Shown in pieces: positions 15,802 through 23,875 of a DNA stretch of 64,000 nt (positions are counted from its first letter, which is position 1; every line of letters starts with the position of its first letter). This stretch comes from Deltaproteobacteria bacterium (GTDB taxonomy: Bacteria; Desulfobacterota; Desulfomonilia; UBA1062): assembly GCA_017992605.1 (NCBI GenBank), contig JAGOOG010000001.1, forward strand, positions 196,655 to 260,654, written 5' to 3'. Below the pieces are notes generated by a model, which was given only the letters and a program-made list of their open reading frames with translations, had not been told where the DNA came from and made no database searches. The position numbers were made by a program, and so were the translations under genes.

Positions 15802-16607
15802 CCCCGAAGAGATTCGGAAAGAAGAAGATCGAGGAACCGAAGAAGGTTCTCATCGATGTCGGCGACGGGGCCGCCATCCCCACCAAGGAGGATGTCGGCC
15901 TCTTCACCGCGTGGCGGGTGGCCTTCTTCGGTGCCATTGCACTGACCGTTTTTCTCTGCGTCTACAAGCCTGATCCCTACCTCGAAATCATGAGGTTCGT
16001 CCCGGACGGGATCCTGGTGACCTTCGAGGTCACGGTGCTGTCCATCCTGCTTGCCCTGGTCATAGGCCTGTTCACGGGCCTAGGAAGGATATCCAGGAAT
16101 CCCGTCATCAACGGCATCGCATCGCTTTACGTCGAGGTCATCCGGGGTATTCCCCTGCTCGTACAGCTTTTCTACATCTATTTCGGGCTGGGGCGCTTCG
16201 TCCAGCTGCCGCCGCTGCCGAGCGCGGTCATCGCCATGGCCGTATGCTACGGCGCCTACATGGGAGAGATATTCAGGGCCGGCATACAGTCGATCCCCAA
16301 GGGCCAGACCGAGGCCGCACGATCTCTCGGCATGACACCGGCCCAGTCCATGTACCACGTCATCCTGCCCCAGGCGGTCAAGACCATTCTGCCGCCGGTG
16401 GGGAACGAGTTCGTGGCCCTGCTCAAGGATTCCTCCCTCGTGTCGATCCTGGCCGTGGCCGATCTGCTCAGGCGAGGCAGGGAGTTCGCGTCCCAGAGCT
16501 TCACGTATTTCGAGACCTATACCATGGTTGCGCTCGTGTACCTCATGATCACCCTGTTTTTCTCGAAGCTCATCAGCCACATGGAGGAAAAGATCAGTGC
16601 AGAATAA
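15789..16607 (+). CDS. polar amino-acid ABC transporter, permease
   Basis: A protein of 272 residues starting at GTG 15789, overlapping the binding-protein gene by 13 bp. A charged N-terminal tail of about 45 residues precedes a first membrane segment ([16 protein letters not shown]). A further hydrophobic set and the EAA loop follow, the loop reading [22 protein letters not shown] near 175-196, where the ATPase docks. [17 protein letters not shown] is typical of HisM/GlnP permeases. A single permease gene implies a homodimer in the membrane. The long cytoplasmic N-terminal tail is longer than usual for this family. Confidence 0.9.
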   Translation: MAEITPKRFGKKKIEEPKKVLIDVGDGAAIPTKEDVGLFTAWRVAFFGAIALTVFLCVYKPDPYLEIMRFVPDGILVTFEVTVLSILLALVIGLFTGLGRISRNPVINGIASLYVEVIRGIPLLVQLFYIYFGLGRFVQLPPLPSAVIAMAVCYGAYMGEIFRAGIQSIPKGQTEAARSLGMTPAQSMYHVILPQAVKTILPPVGNEFVALLKDSSLVSILAVADLLRRGREFASQSFTYFETYTMVALVYLMITLFFSKLISHMEEKISAE

Positions 16608-17343
16608 CGGCCGGAAGAAGATGGTGGAGATGAAGGGTGTCACCAAGTACTTCGGGGCGCTCAAGGCCCTCGATAACGTGTCGCTCGACGTGTTCGAAGG
16701 CGAGAAGGTCGTCATCATAGGCCCGTCGGGATCAGGCAAGAGCACCCTGCTGCGTTCCATCAACCGGCTGGAGGAAGTCAATGCCGGTTCCATCGTAGTC
16801 GACGGCTTCGACATCTACGACCAGAACGTGAACATCAACAAGGTGCGCGAAGAGGTCGGCATGGTCTTCCAGCAGTTCAACGTGTTCCCGCACAAGACGG
16901 TGCTGCAGAATTTGACCCTCGCCCAGACCGTGGTCCGGAAGCGTTCGAAGGACGAGGCGGAAAAGGTCGCCTATGCCCTGCTCGACAAGGTGGGCATCCG
17001 CGAAAAGGCCAACGTGTACCCGACCAAGCTCTCCGGGGGACAGCAGCAGCGCGTGGCCATCGCGCGCGCCCTGGCCATGCAGCCGAGGCTCATGCTCTTC
17101 GACGAACCGACCTCGGCCCTTGACCCCGAGATGATCGGCGAGGTGCTCGATGTCATGGTGAACCTGGCAAAGGAGGGCATGACCATGATCGTGGTGACCC
17201 ACGAGATGGGCTTCGCCCGGGAGGTCGCTGACCGTGTCATCTTCATGGACTACGGCGTGATCCTCGAAGAGGGGTCCCCGGAGCACTTCTTCGCCAATCC
17301 CAACCACGAGCGCGCCCAGCAGTTCATGAGGCAGATCCTGTAG
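16597..17343 (+). CDS. polar amino-acid ABC transporter, ATP-binding protein (GlnQ type)
   Basis: A protein of 248 residues from GTG 16597, backed by GGAGG 9 bp upstream; ATG 16621 is a second possibility. Walker A is GPSGSGKST near 44-52, the Q loop is [12 protein letters not shown], the signature is LSGGQQQR, and Walker B is [12 protein letters not shown]. The H loop is VVTHEMGF. These are all the catalytic parts of an importer ATPase. It overlaps the permease by 11 bp, completing a compact three-gene operon. G-rich sequence follows, with no clear terminator before the tRNA gene. Confidence 0.95.
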   Translation: MQNNGRKKMVEMKGVTKYFGALKALDNVSLDVFEGEKVVIIGPSGSGKSTLLRSINRLEEVNAGSIVVDGFDIYDQNVNINKVREEVGMVFQQFNVFPHKTVLQNLTLAQTVVRKRSKDEAEKVAYALLDKVGIREKANVYPTKLSGGQQQRVAIARALAMQPRLMLFDEPTSALDPEMIGEVLDVMVNLAKEGMTMIVVTHEMGFAREVADRVIFMDYGVILEEGSPEHFFANPNHERAQQFMRQIL

Positions 17344-17425
17344 GGGGGGCGGTCGCAACCCGGTCACCGGGGCGCTTATAACCCGTTGACAACCCGCCGA
17401 TTACTGTGCAAAAGAAATCACCTGT

Positions 17426-17497
17426 GCCAGCGTAGCTCAGTGGTAGAGCAGCTGATTCGTAATCAGCAGGTCCAGGGTTCAAGTCCCTGCGCTGGCT
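17426..17497 (+). tRNA. tRNA-Thr (anticodon CGU)
   Basis: The sequence folds as a cloverleaf: acceptor GCCAGCG/CGCTGGC, D arm GCTCAGTGGTAGAGC, anticodon stem GCTGA/TCAGC with loop TTCGTAA, and T arm CAGGG-TTCAAGT-CCCTG. The anticodon is CGU, which reads ACG threonine codons. CCA is not encoded; the discriminator base is T. Confidence 0.95.
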
Positions 17498-17579
17498 TTG
17501 GATTCACTGACTGCCAGAAAGCAACCCGAATCAAAATGCATAATCCGTGTCTTGAGGAACTATAGGCCAGGAGAACCAC

Positions 17580-17885
17580 ATGAGCATTTCAGAATGGCTG
17601 GATAAGAAAGATTCGGAAGGCGTAGACGTGTCTCACATAGAAGTGCCTGACGATCTCGCTTATGACGAGGTCCCGGATGAGACGATCTATTTCAAGCAAA
17701 TCAGGCCTTGCGGAATCCTCTGTCCCGGCAATCATCCTTTTTCCACTGTCGAGCGATTCGGACACTGGTACCATAGCCGGGGGCAAGACAAGAAGGCAGG
17801 CATTCATTCCTCAGACATGAGGTGGCACTTGTTCACCAAGGATCGGGAGCTTGCCCTCGAGACAGCCGTATCGCACATAGAGTAG
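17580..17885 (+). CDS. small hypothetical protein
   Basis: A protein of 101 residues with a good ribosome site (AGGAG 7 bp before ATG). It has an acidic N-terminal half, then IRPCGILCPGN with two Cys and an aromatic/His-rich stretch (FGHWYHSRG, MRWHLF). No family is recognised. It has no signal peptide and no membrane segment. It stands alone after the tRNA gene and could be a recently acquired or lineage-specific gene. Confidence 0.55.
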   Translation: MSISEWLDKKDSEGVDVSHIEVPDDLAYDEVPDETIYFKQIRPCGILCPGNHPFSTVERFGHWYHSRGQDKKAGIHSSDMRWHLFTKDRELALETAVSHIE

Positions 17886-17943
17886 GTTGATCCGGCCACA
17901 TGCGATGACCTGCAGGAGCAGCCATTGGCAATTCAGAACAATG

Positions 17944-18084
17944 TCATCCCTGGTTCTGATACGACACGGTCATCGCCCTCATGTTCACGAACACGAAGGG
18001 CATGAAAAACCCGCCAAGGCCGCCCATGGCACCGACGACGCCCTTCACCGCGGCGTTTCCGGGTCCGAGGAACAGGGAAAGGAT
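17944..18084 (-). pseudogene. C-terminal fragment of an MFS nitrate/nitrite transporter (NarK-like)
   Basis: On the minus strand an open stretch reads FLGPGNAAVKGVVGAMGGLG, then GFFMPFVFVNMRAM, and stops at 17946-17944. GNxAV and VGAxGGLGGFFxP are a signature of NarK/NasA transporters. Only about 45 residues remain; the frame closes within 20 bp upstream, where the lipoprotein gene begins. It has no start codon context and cannot make a transporter. I read it as the debris of a deleted gene. Confidence 0.5.
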
Positions 18085-18089
18085 CCCCC

Positions 18090-18506
18090 TCAATAATACT
18101 CAATGGTATCTTCTCGATCAGCCAGGATAGTAAAACTGACAACAGCCTCTCCACCTCTTCCGGTCGTTGTACTCCCTATCTCGGAATCGACATAAATAGT
18201 GGCATAGTACATTTCAGACAGATCACTCAAGGGTTTGACGAACAGGTACAGGTCAGTCCCGGTTTGTGCTGTAAATGAATATCTCCAGGGTTCATTCTTG
18301 ATGTGTATTTCCTGAAACTCACTTGTGTTGCCGTCCTCGTCGATAAAGTTGATCATGAATTGATTGTCTAAATGCGAACTCGTAACCTCATATGTTACAT
18401 TATGCATGTCAGCGGGCAGGGGACTATTACCGGAACCACCTCCTGAGCTGCAGGCAGCAGAGCCGACAACAATGATCAATGCGAGGAACGTCCTGGGAAT
18501 CTTCAT
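18090..18506 (-). CDS. small putative lipoprotein
   Basis: A protein of 138 residues from ATG 18506. The N-terminus MKIPRTFLALIIVVGSAACS is a lipoprotein signal with Cys at 19, followed by a Ser/Gly linker (SSGGGSG). The mature part is beta-rich with no recognised family. The frame could extend upstream to 18689, but that part lacks a ribosome site and would bury the signal peptide. Base composition is more AT-rich than the neighbours, which suggests later arrival. Its end abuts the NarK-like fragment. Confidence 0.6.
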   Translation of the reverse strand: MKIPRTFLALIIVVGSAACSSGGGSGNSPLPADMHNVTYEVTSSHLDNQFMINFIDEDGNTSEFQEIHIKNEPWRYSFTAQTGTDLYLFVKPLSDLSEMYYATIYVDSEIGSTTTGRGGEAVVSFTILADREDTIEYY

Positions 18507-18847
18507 TACCAATACCCTATATGAGATGGAGATACATGCATACCGAATAATTGCGAAGAGAGATGAATTGAGTATCAATGGTTTCTCCGCCAGCCTGCAT
18601 GCAACAGACCGATAATCATACACCATGCCACTCGCTCTGTTGCATCGATGCACTCTGAAGATATGACTCGTGATATCAAGGATCTCCATTTTCGCCTTGC
18701 TTTCCGATCAGGTCGAGGGCATTATGCATCAATCAAGAAAAGCACCATCTGCATTTCATGAAAGCCGGCACCAGCAGCGAGCATCTCGGTCGAACAGGCA
18801 AAGCAGGAATCTTCATGCACTTCGGACAGGATCAAGAGGATATGGTC
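18507..18847. other. gap without a supported gene
   Basis: About 340 bp between the lipoprotein start and the 80-residue gene. Short open frames on both strands overlap here but none has a ribosome site plus a protein-like composition. The left part is AT-rich and may hold the lipoprotein promoter. I see no repeat or RNA gene. Confidence 0.4.
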
Positions 18848-19090
18848 ATGAAAGAGAACACAGTAACCAAGGAACTTGGCTACCGCGGTTATCTTATTCA
18901 GCCGTCTTCTTACCAGAGGTTCGAGGATAAATACTGGCGTGCGAGATGCAGTATCATGCACCCCGATGCATACGGCAACCTGCTCACCCAGGAGTTCGTC
19001 ATAACGGACAGGCTTCTGCAGTCTGAACATGAGGCCGATCTGCACGCCATACGGTGGGCCAAGAAGCGCATCGATGTTGTAACGGGGTGA
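18848..19090 (+). CDS. small hypothetical protein
   Basis: A protein of 80 residues. ATG 18848 is chosen because AAGAGG lies 8 bp upstream; the frame continues upstream without a better site. It reads ELGYRGYLIQPSSY, then RARCSIMHPDAYGN and EADLHAIRWAKKRID: a mixed alpha/beta protein with an even amino-acid composition typical of a real gene. No family is recognised. It is convergent with the RAM-domain gene 11 bp away. Confidence 0.5.
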   Translation: MKENTVTKELGYRGYLIQPSSYQRFEDKYWRARCSIMHPDAYGNLLTQEFVITDRLLQSEHEADLHAIRWAKKRIDVVTG

Positions 19091-19101
19091 GTTGCCACCT
19101 G

Positions 19102-19383
19102 TTACCGCTCGAATCCTACCGAGAACATGCCCTCGAGATCGTGCCGCGAGTACGCGCGGAAGGCGAGCATGGTCTCCGACCCGGTGATGCCGGGAACCTT
19201 GAGCATCTTGTTGGTAACCAGGTCTGCGAGGTCATCGGTGCTTCCTACCCGGGCAATGGCGATGAGGTCGAATCTGCCGCTCACCGAAAAGATTTCCGAC
19301 ATGCCCGGCATGTCGGCCAGTTTCTCTGCGATCTCGTTGACGCGTTCGCGGGCCACGTTCAACAGGATGATGGCGGTTACCAT
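19102..19383 (-). CDS. stand-alone Lrp/AsnC ligand-binding (RAM) domain protein
   Basis: A protein of 93 residues from ATG 19383, with GGGAGG upstream. It is the beta-alpha-beta-beta-alpha-beta regulator of amino-acid metabolism domain alone: VTAIILLNV, NEIAEKLADMPGMSEIFSVSGRFDLIA, and GITGSETMLAFRAY. The helix-turn-helix of Lrp/AsnC is missing. Such single-domain proteins form dimers to octamers that bind amino acids, and may modulate full-length Lrp proteins. No partner Lrp is in the window. Confidence 0.85.
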   Translation of the reverse strand: MVTAIILLNVARERVNEIAEKLADMPGMSEIFSVSGRFDLIAIARVGSTDDLADLVTNKMLKVPGITGSETMLAFRAYSRHDLEGMFSVGFER

Positions 19384-19507
19384 ATGGATTCCTCCCTTGG
19401 GCACTGTAATGGAAAATCCACCGGCATGCAACGAGAGGAGGGGGCTTCCTGATGAACTCGCAGGGAGTGGTCCCCGATCACGGTGCATCACGGAAGGCTG
19501 ATGCGCC

Positions 19508-20446
19508 TCACTGAGCGCCGCAGATCGATCGCAGCGCCGCGATGTCCTCCGGGGTCAGCTCGAGCGCATCGGATACGTTCATGCGGTGCATGACAGAGCG
19601 GGGATTGTCGTTGTGTTTCAACCCAAGCGCGTGTCCAAGTTCGTGGGCTAGCACCCGCACGAGCTTGTTGCGGTCATTGAAATGGAATATGGATATGCTC
19701 TTCCTGCCGTCTCGCACCTCGTAACATCCCACGCTGAACTCGTCGCCCAGCTCTTTTCCCGTGGTGTTGAAGCTGTCTACCTCGAGATTCAGGTTCGCGG
19801 CCATCTCGTTGATCACCACGAGCATGCTGTTCAAGGTCTCGCGGGTGTCTTCGAGGCTTTCCCTGCGCTGCTTAAGGTCCTCGTGGGCGAGATCCAGCGC
19901 CGCCCTCTCTTCATCGAGATGCCGGGAGGTGTCACAGAAGGGCGTTCCCCTGGAGGAAGCGGCTCTTTGTGCTGCGTTGAGATTCCTGACCCGTGCGTTG
20001 TATGCCTCGACATCACTGGTGAAGGAGGCCCGCTGCTCCTGGTGCTCCGATTTCAGCAGCTCGTAGTGTGCCTTGAGCGCATCGTAGGAGGCCCTGGTGT
20101 TCTCGATGCGCACATTGATTCCCCTGAGCCTGTCCGCGGCGGCCTGTCGATGGTCGTACACGAGGTCTATCGCAATGTCACCGTTGATGTCTTCCTGGAA
20201 CAGGTCGCGACCGGCAGCGGCTTCCCAGAGTGATGCAGCTTCCTCGACGGCCTCGGAGACCTCCTGCATGCTCAGCCCGAACCGTGCATCCACCGAGGCG
20301 ATGCGATAGGTCGCGGGGTACGTGCAGGTGGCGCTGGGTTTGTGCGAATAGAAGCCTGCCAGGGAGAACATGATCAAGAACGGCAGCAAGAACACGGCAG
20401 AGCGTGCAGAACCCGGCACAGGTGGTATCGTCATCCCTGACTTCAT
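19508..20446 (-). CDS. matrixin-type zinc metalloprotease with coiled-coil insert
   Basis: About 312 residues from ATG 20446, or 308 from 20434; neither start has a good ribosome site. An N-terminal hydrophobic segment (AVFLLPFLIMFSLAGF) is a signal or membrane anchor. The C-terminal zinc site HELGHALGLKHND near 278-290 has the three His and the catalytic Glu, followed by the SVMHRM Met-turn: a metzincin of the matrixin class. Between them lies a charged helical stretch of roughly 110 residues that looks like a coiled coil. The protein is presumably periplasmic or surface-exposed; the substrate is unknown. Confidence 0.8.
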   Translation of the reverse strand: MKSGMTIPPVPGSARSAVFLLPFLIMFSLAGFYSHKPSATCTYPATYRIASVDARFGLSMQEVSEAVEEAASLWEAAAGRDLFQEDINGDIAIDLVYDHRQAAADRLRGINVRIENTRASYDALKAHYELLKSEHQEQRASFTSDVEAYNARVRNLNAAQRAASSRGTPFCDTSRHLDEERAALDLAHEDLKQRRESLEDTRETLNSMLVVINEMAANLNLEVDSFNTTGKELGDEFSVGCYEVRDGRKSISIFHFNDRNKLVRVLAHELGHALGLKHNDNPRSVMHRMNVSDALELTPEDIAALRSICGAQ

Positions 20447-20578
20447 AAAGACAGGTTTCGGGAAATTGTCGAAAGTCCTTGAGCCTCTTCTCCCCAGGAC
20501 AGTCAATCGAGGGGCAAGGGGATCAATTCGTTCAGGAAATACGGGTTATTACAGGTGAGCACAGGCAAGAAAAAGAAA

Positions 20579-20602
20579 GGGGGGCAGACGATGCTGCCCC
20601 CC
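20579..20602 (-). terminator. rho-independent terminator of the RHH gene
   Basis: GGGGGGCAG and CTGCCCCCC form a 9-bp stem with a 6-base loop. On the minus strand it is followed by TTTCTTTTTCTT. It lies 22 bp after the stop of the 79-residue protein. Confidence 0.85.
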
Positions 20603-20623
20603 GACGATTCGTGGATGGGGTGG

Positions 20624-20863
20624 TCATTCCTCTTTCTGTATCGATTTCAGCTTGAGGAGGTCGATGTCGGTCTGAGGCTGGTATTTCTTGATGAGGCCGC
20701 CGATGGCCTCGTTCACGAGAAGGGAGAGTTCCTTGCCGGTAAGGGCGGAAAGAACCGTGAGCGCCTTGGCGTAACGCTCCTCGATGTAGTAGTTTCTCTT
20801 GATGAGCGTGGCGTTCCTGTCGCTGTTCCTCAGGTCGAGCGGTTTTCTGCCTCTTGTCCCCAT
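20624..20863 (-). CDS. small ribbon-helix-helix-like DNA-binding protein
   Basis: A protein of 79 residues with a strong GGGAGG ribosome site. A basic N-terminus (GTRGRKPLDLRNSDRNATLIKRNYYI) could provide the beta ribbon. RYAKALTVLSALTGKELSLLVNEAIGGLIKKY then gives two helices with the turn typical of Arc/CopG folds. It may be a regulator or an antitoxin; no toxin gene is adjacent. It has its own terminator and is transcribed away from the patatin gene. Confidence 0.6.
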   Translation of the reverse strand: MGTRGRKPLDLRNSDRNATLIKRNYYIEERYAKALTVLSALTGKELSLLVNEAIGGLIKKYQPQTDIDLLKLKSIQKEE

Positions 20864-21168
20864 GTGTGCTCACCTCCCTGTTTATAATACTGAATAATTC
20901 TTATATACCAGAATCTTTCCAACCGGTAAAGCCAGTAAAGCCTTCGATAGGGTCAGAAAACGATATCTATATGAAATGCTGGAAATCTTCAGAACCGGAA
21001 GGGTGCATCACATGCAATGCGAGTTCCGCAGTCTCTTCTCTCCATCCCCTCGGGCCCTCGTCTTACGAGACGCCGCTTGACGCGTTCCGCAAATAGGGGT
21101 ATCTGGGCACCCCAGAATCCATGCGATCCGAACGCGGCAGGGACCGCGTCTTGTGTCAGGAGAAATCT
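20864..21168. other. divergent intergenic region
   Basis: About 305 bp between the RHH gene and the patatin gene. The left 60 bp are AT-rich (TTTATAATACTGAATAATTC) and probably hold the RHH promoter. A short tandem repeat, GTAAAGCC twice with one base between, occurs near 20926. I found no gene or RNA here. Confidence 0.4.
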
Positions 21169-22098
21169 ATGAAAGAAACAGGCGATCCTCGTAACCGGCA
21201 TCTTGGAACCATCCTCCGGCTCGTCATTGTGATGTCCGCCGTGGCGCTGATGCTCTGCGGCTGTCCATCGAAACCGACACCTCCTCCCCCGGAAACGAAG
21301 GCGCCCCCGAAGCCCGCAAAGGTTGCGGTCGTACTGGGAGCGGGCGCATCGAAGGGCTTTGCCCATATAGGCGTTCTGAAGGTTCTCGAGGGCCAGAGGG
21401 TGCCTATCCACATGGTGGTCGGGACCAGTGCCGGAAGCCTTGTCGGGAGCCTCTACGCCTTCGGGCTCGACGCGTTCCAGATCCAGGACATGGCCTTGAA
21501 GATAGAGAAGAAAGATGTGATAGACTACACGGTTCCTGACAACGGGTTCATCAAGGGCGAAAAGCTCGAGGACTTCATAAACAGGACCGTTCGCAATACC
21601 CCCATCGAAAAGCTCGGCATACGGTTCTATGCGGTGGCGACGGATATCGTGAAGGGGGAGGAGGCGGTGTTCGTCTCCGGCAATACGGGCAAGGCCGTCA
21701 GGGCGAGCTGCTCGGTGCCCGGCGTATTCCAGCCGGTCAAGATGTCCGGCAGGACGTACGTGGACGGCGGGGTCGTGAGCCCGGTGGCCGTGGATGTGGC
21801 GAGACGCAACGGCGCCGATGTGATCATCGCTGTGGACATATCGGGCGGCATCGACGGCGAGGACCCCAAGGGCACCATGGACACCATCCTGCAGTCCGTG
21901 GACATCATGTATGCCCGGATCAGCGAGAACCAGCTCAAGAAGGCCGACGTGGTAATCAGGCCCAATGTCAGGAACATCGGCTCGACCGAGATGGAAAAAC
22001 GGCACCAGGCCATCCTGGAGGGGGAGAAGGCCGCCTTCGCGGCACTGCCCGGCATACAGAAGATCATGGACAGCCTTCGGCAGGAGAAGAGGCTGTAA
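21169..22098 (+). CDS. patatin-like phospholipase, lipoprotein
   Basis: A protein of 309 residues from ATG 21169, with AGGAG upstream. The N-terminal signal ends in LMLCGC, so the protein is probably lipid-anchored; a Pro-rich linker follows. The oxyanion loop is GAGASKGFAHIG, the nucleophile Ser is in GTSAGS, and the partner Asp is in VDGGV, giving the complete Ser-Asp dyad of the RssA/patatin family. It likely hydrolyses acyl esters of lipids in the cell envelope. No operon partner is evident. Confidence 0.9.
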   Translation: MKETGDPRNRHLGTILRLVIVMSAVALMLCGCPSKPTPPPPETKAPPKPAKVAVVLGAGASKGFAHIGVLKVLEGQRVPIHMVVGTSAGSLVGSLYAFGLDAFQIQDMALKIEKKDVIDYTVPDNGFIKGEKLEDFINRTVRNTPIEKLGIRFYAVATDIVKGEEAVFVSGNTGKAVRASCSVPGVFQPVKMSGRTYVDGGVVSPVAVDVARRNGADVIIAVDISGGIDGEDPKGTMDTILQSVDIMYARISENQLKKADVVIRPNVRNIGSTEMEKRHQAILEGEKAAFAALPGIQKIMDSLRQEKRL

Positions 22099-22242
22099 GG
22101 CAGCGATCTCGATACACAGGCAGGGATCTGGACCGCCTGGATCGGTTGCAGAGGGAGGCAGGGGTCTCCTCGCCATTGACCTCAGGCCGTATTCGTCTAT
22201 GATGTGGGGAAACCACGTGCACGGTACATTCAGGAGGAAGTC

Positions 22243-22512
22243 ATGAGTCTCCACGAAGAAGAGAAGATTTTCAAGGAAGTGGTGTATTACTTCAAATGCG
22301 AGAAATGCAAGAGCGACATCTTCTGGTCTGAGGTGAAACCCTCCGTGCAGCGCGCGGCGCGTGTCTTCAAGTGGGTCAGGGCAGGATGTCCTGCGCCGGA
22401 CTGCGAGCACTCCCTGACGCTGAGTAACCCTGACAAGATATATGAGCGTGAAGAGGCCAAACGCCTGTACGATGAAATGAAGGCAAAGGGCTCCAGGGTG
22501 TACTGGGTGTAG
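22243..22512 (+). CDS. small zinc-ribbon-like hypothetical protein
   Basis: A protein of 89 residues from ATG 22243, with AGGAGG 5 bp before. Two Cys pairs, CEKCKSD near 23-26 and CPAPDC near 52-57, could bind one zinc. A charged C-terminal helix (REEAKRLYDEMKAKG) follows. No catalytic motif. A nucleic-acid or protein adaptor is possible; the function is unknown. Confidence 0.6.
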   Translation: MSLHEEEKIFKEVVYYFKCEKCKSDIFWSEVKPSVQRAARVFKWVRAGCPAPDCEHSLTLSNPDKIYEREEAKRLYDEMKAKGSRVYWV

Positions 22513-22708
22513 GGTCTCCTGAACCGTGACTCGTCAGAACCGACCATCGTCGAGTCCATGTCCGGATGCAACCCAGAGCCCCGGTTCCACTATCGACACG
22601 AACGGGTTTGAGGGGAGATCAGGGACCCGGTGAAGGGTTCCATCGCCGGAACAGAGATGAAGACGGCATCATGCCGATCAAGCGGCGTGTACCACGAAGG
22701 GGGGCTTC

Positions 22709-23839
22709 ATGAACACCACGGGCGAGACATCTCTCGACAGCGACAGGCGAGTACCTGCGGCCGTACGACCCGCATATTCCTTCGTTCTGTTCTTCCTTGT
22801 CCTTGCAGCGGCGGCCTGCTTGAGCTGTACGAAAAAGGCAGAGGAGGAGAAAACTGAAAAGACAGTCAATGTCAGGACCGTCACGGTAGCCAGGGAAACG
22901 GTGAGACCATACATAGAAGCGGTCGGCAGCCTCGAGCCCGACAAGGAGGTCGTCGTCAGTTCCGAGGTGGATGGCGTCATCCGTGAAATCCTGGTGGATG
23001 AGGGGGACCGGGTGAGCAGGGGCATGGTCCTGGCGAGGGTGAGCGATACCGACTATCTCCTCGGTGTGCGGGCAGCCGAGGCGGTTTGGAAACAGGCACG
23101 TGCAAACCTCGAGAACGCCCGGACCGTGTTCAGTCGCATGGAGGCCCTCTATCAAGAGAAGGTCGTTTCGAAACAGGAATACGACAATGCAGTAACCCGG
23201 CTCGATGTGGCAGGCCAGGATGCGGACCGGGCGTCGGCAGCCCTGTCTCTGTCCAGGGAAAGGTTCGCAAAGACCGTGATACGCTCACCCATGGACGGGG
23301 CCGTGAATACGAAAACGGCCACGGCAGGCGACTTCATAGGTGCGGGCCGTCCGCTCATGAGGGTCATCAGCATCGACCCGGCCAAACTGGGCTTCTCCGT
23401 GGCCGAGAAGGACATCGGGGCCCTGAAGTCCGGCCAGGAGGTCGTGTTCGTGGTCGACCCGTATCCGTCAAGGGAGTTCAGCGGCACCCTGACGACCATC
23501 TATCCGAGCCTGGACGAGCGAAGCCGCACGCTCAAGGCCGAAGCCTCGGTCCCGAACAGGACCGGCGAGCTGAAACCGGGCATTTTCGCCCGGGTAAGGG
23601 TCTACACCGGTGAACCGAGACAGGCGATAACCATCCCGATCACGTCGATCCTGTACGAAGGGACGAAGACGAGGATCTTCGTGGCCGAGAACGATACTGC
23701 CCGCGAGAGGGTCGTCAGCATCGGCGGGAAATACGGCGAGATGATGGAGGTTCTTGATGGGCTGCAGGAAAAGGAGCGGCTCGTGGTCGTGGGGCAGAAC
23801 ACCCTCACCGACGGGGTGAAGATCAGGGTGGTCGAGTAG
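22709..23839 (+). CDS. RND efflux periplasmic adaptor (HlyD/AcrA family), lipoprotein
   Basis: A protein of 376 residues. The signal region VLFFLVLAAAACLSC suggests a lipid anchor. Domains follow the MFP order: barrel-sandwich half (VVVSSEVDGVIREILVDEGDRVSRGMVL), a helical hairpin near 120-180, the second half (TVIRSPMDGAVNTKTATAGDFIGAG), then beta-barrel and membrane-proximal domains. It links the inner-membrane pump encoded next to an outer-membrane channel. No TolC-type gene is adjacent, so the channel must be encoded elsewhere. Confidence 0.92.
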   Translation: MNTTGETSLDSDRRVPAAVRPAYSFVLFFLVLAAAACLSCTKKAEEEKTEKTVNVRTVTVARETVRPYIEAVGSLEPDKEVVVSSEVDGVIREILVDEGDRVSRGMVLARVSDTDYLLGVRAAEAVWKQARANLENARTVFSRMEALYQEKVVSKQEYDNAVTRLDVAGQDADRASAALSLSRERFAKTVIRSPMDGAVNTKTATAGDFIGAGRPLMRVISIDPAKLGFSVAEKDIGALKSGQEVVFVVDPYPSREFSGTLTTIYPSLDERSRTLKAEASVPNRTGELKPGIFARVRVYTGEPRQAITIPITSILYEGTKTRIFVAENDTARERVVSIGGKYGEMMEVLDGLQEKERLVVVGQNTLTDGVKIRVVE

Positions 23840-23875
23840 CGAGGGCCCTGGTTTTGAAGAAAATGACGAGGAATC

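Noticed and set aside
17386-17414. TTGACA upstream of tRNA-Thr as a promoter
   Set aside because: No acceptable -10 sequence lies 16-18 bp downstream.
18722-19045. 107-codon minus-strand frame overlapping the 80-residue gene
   Set aside because: It lacks a ribosome site, and the plus-strand frame has a better one and a more protein-like composition.
22287-22571. 94-codon minus-strand frame
   Set aside because: It lies opposite the zinc-ribbon-like gene, which has a strong AGGAGG site and paired cysteines.
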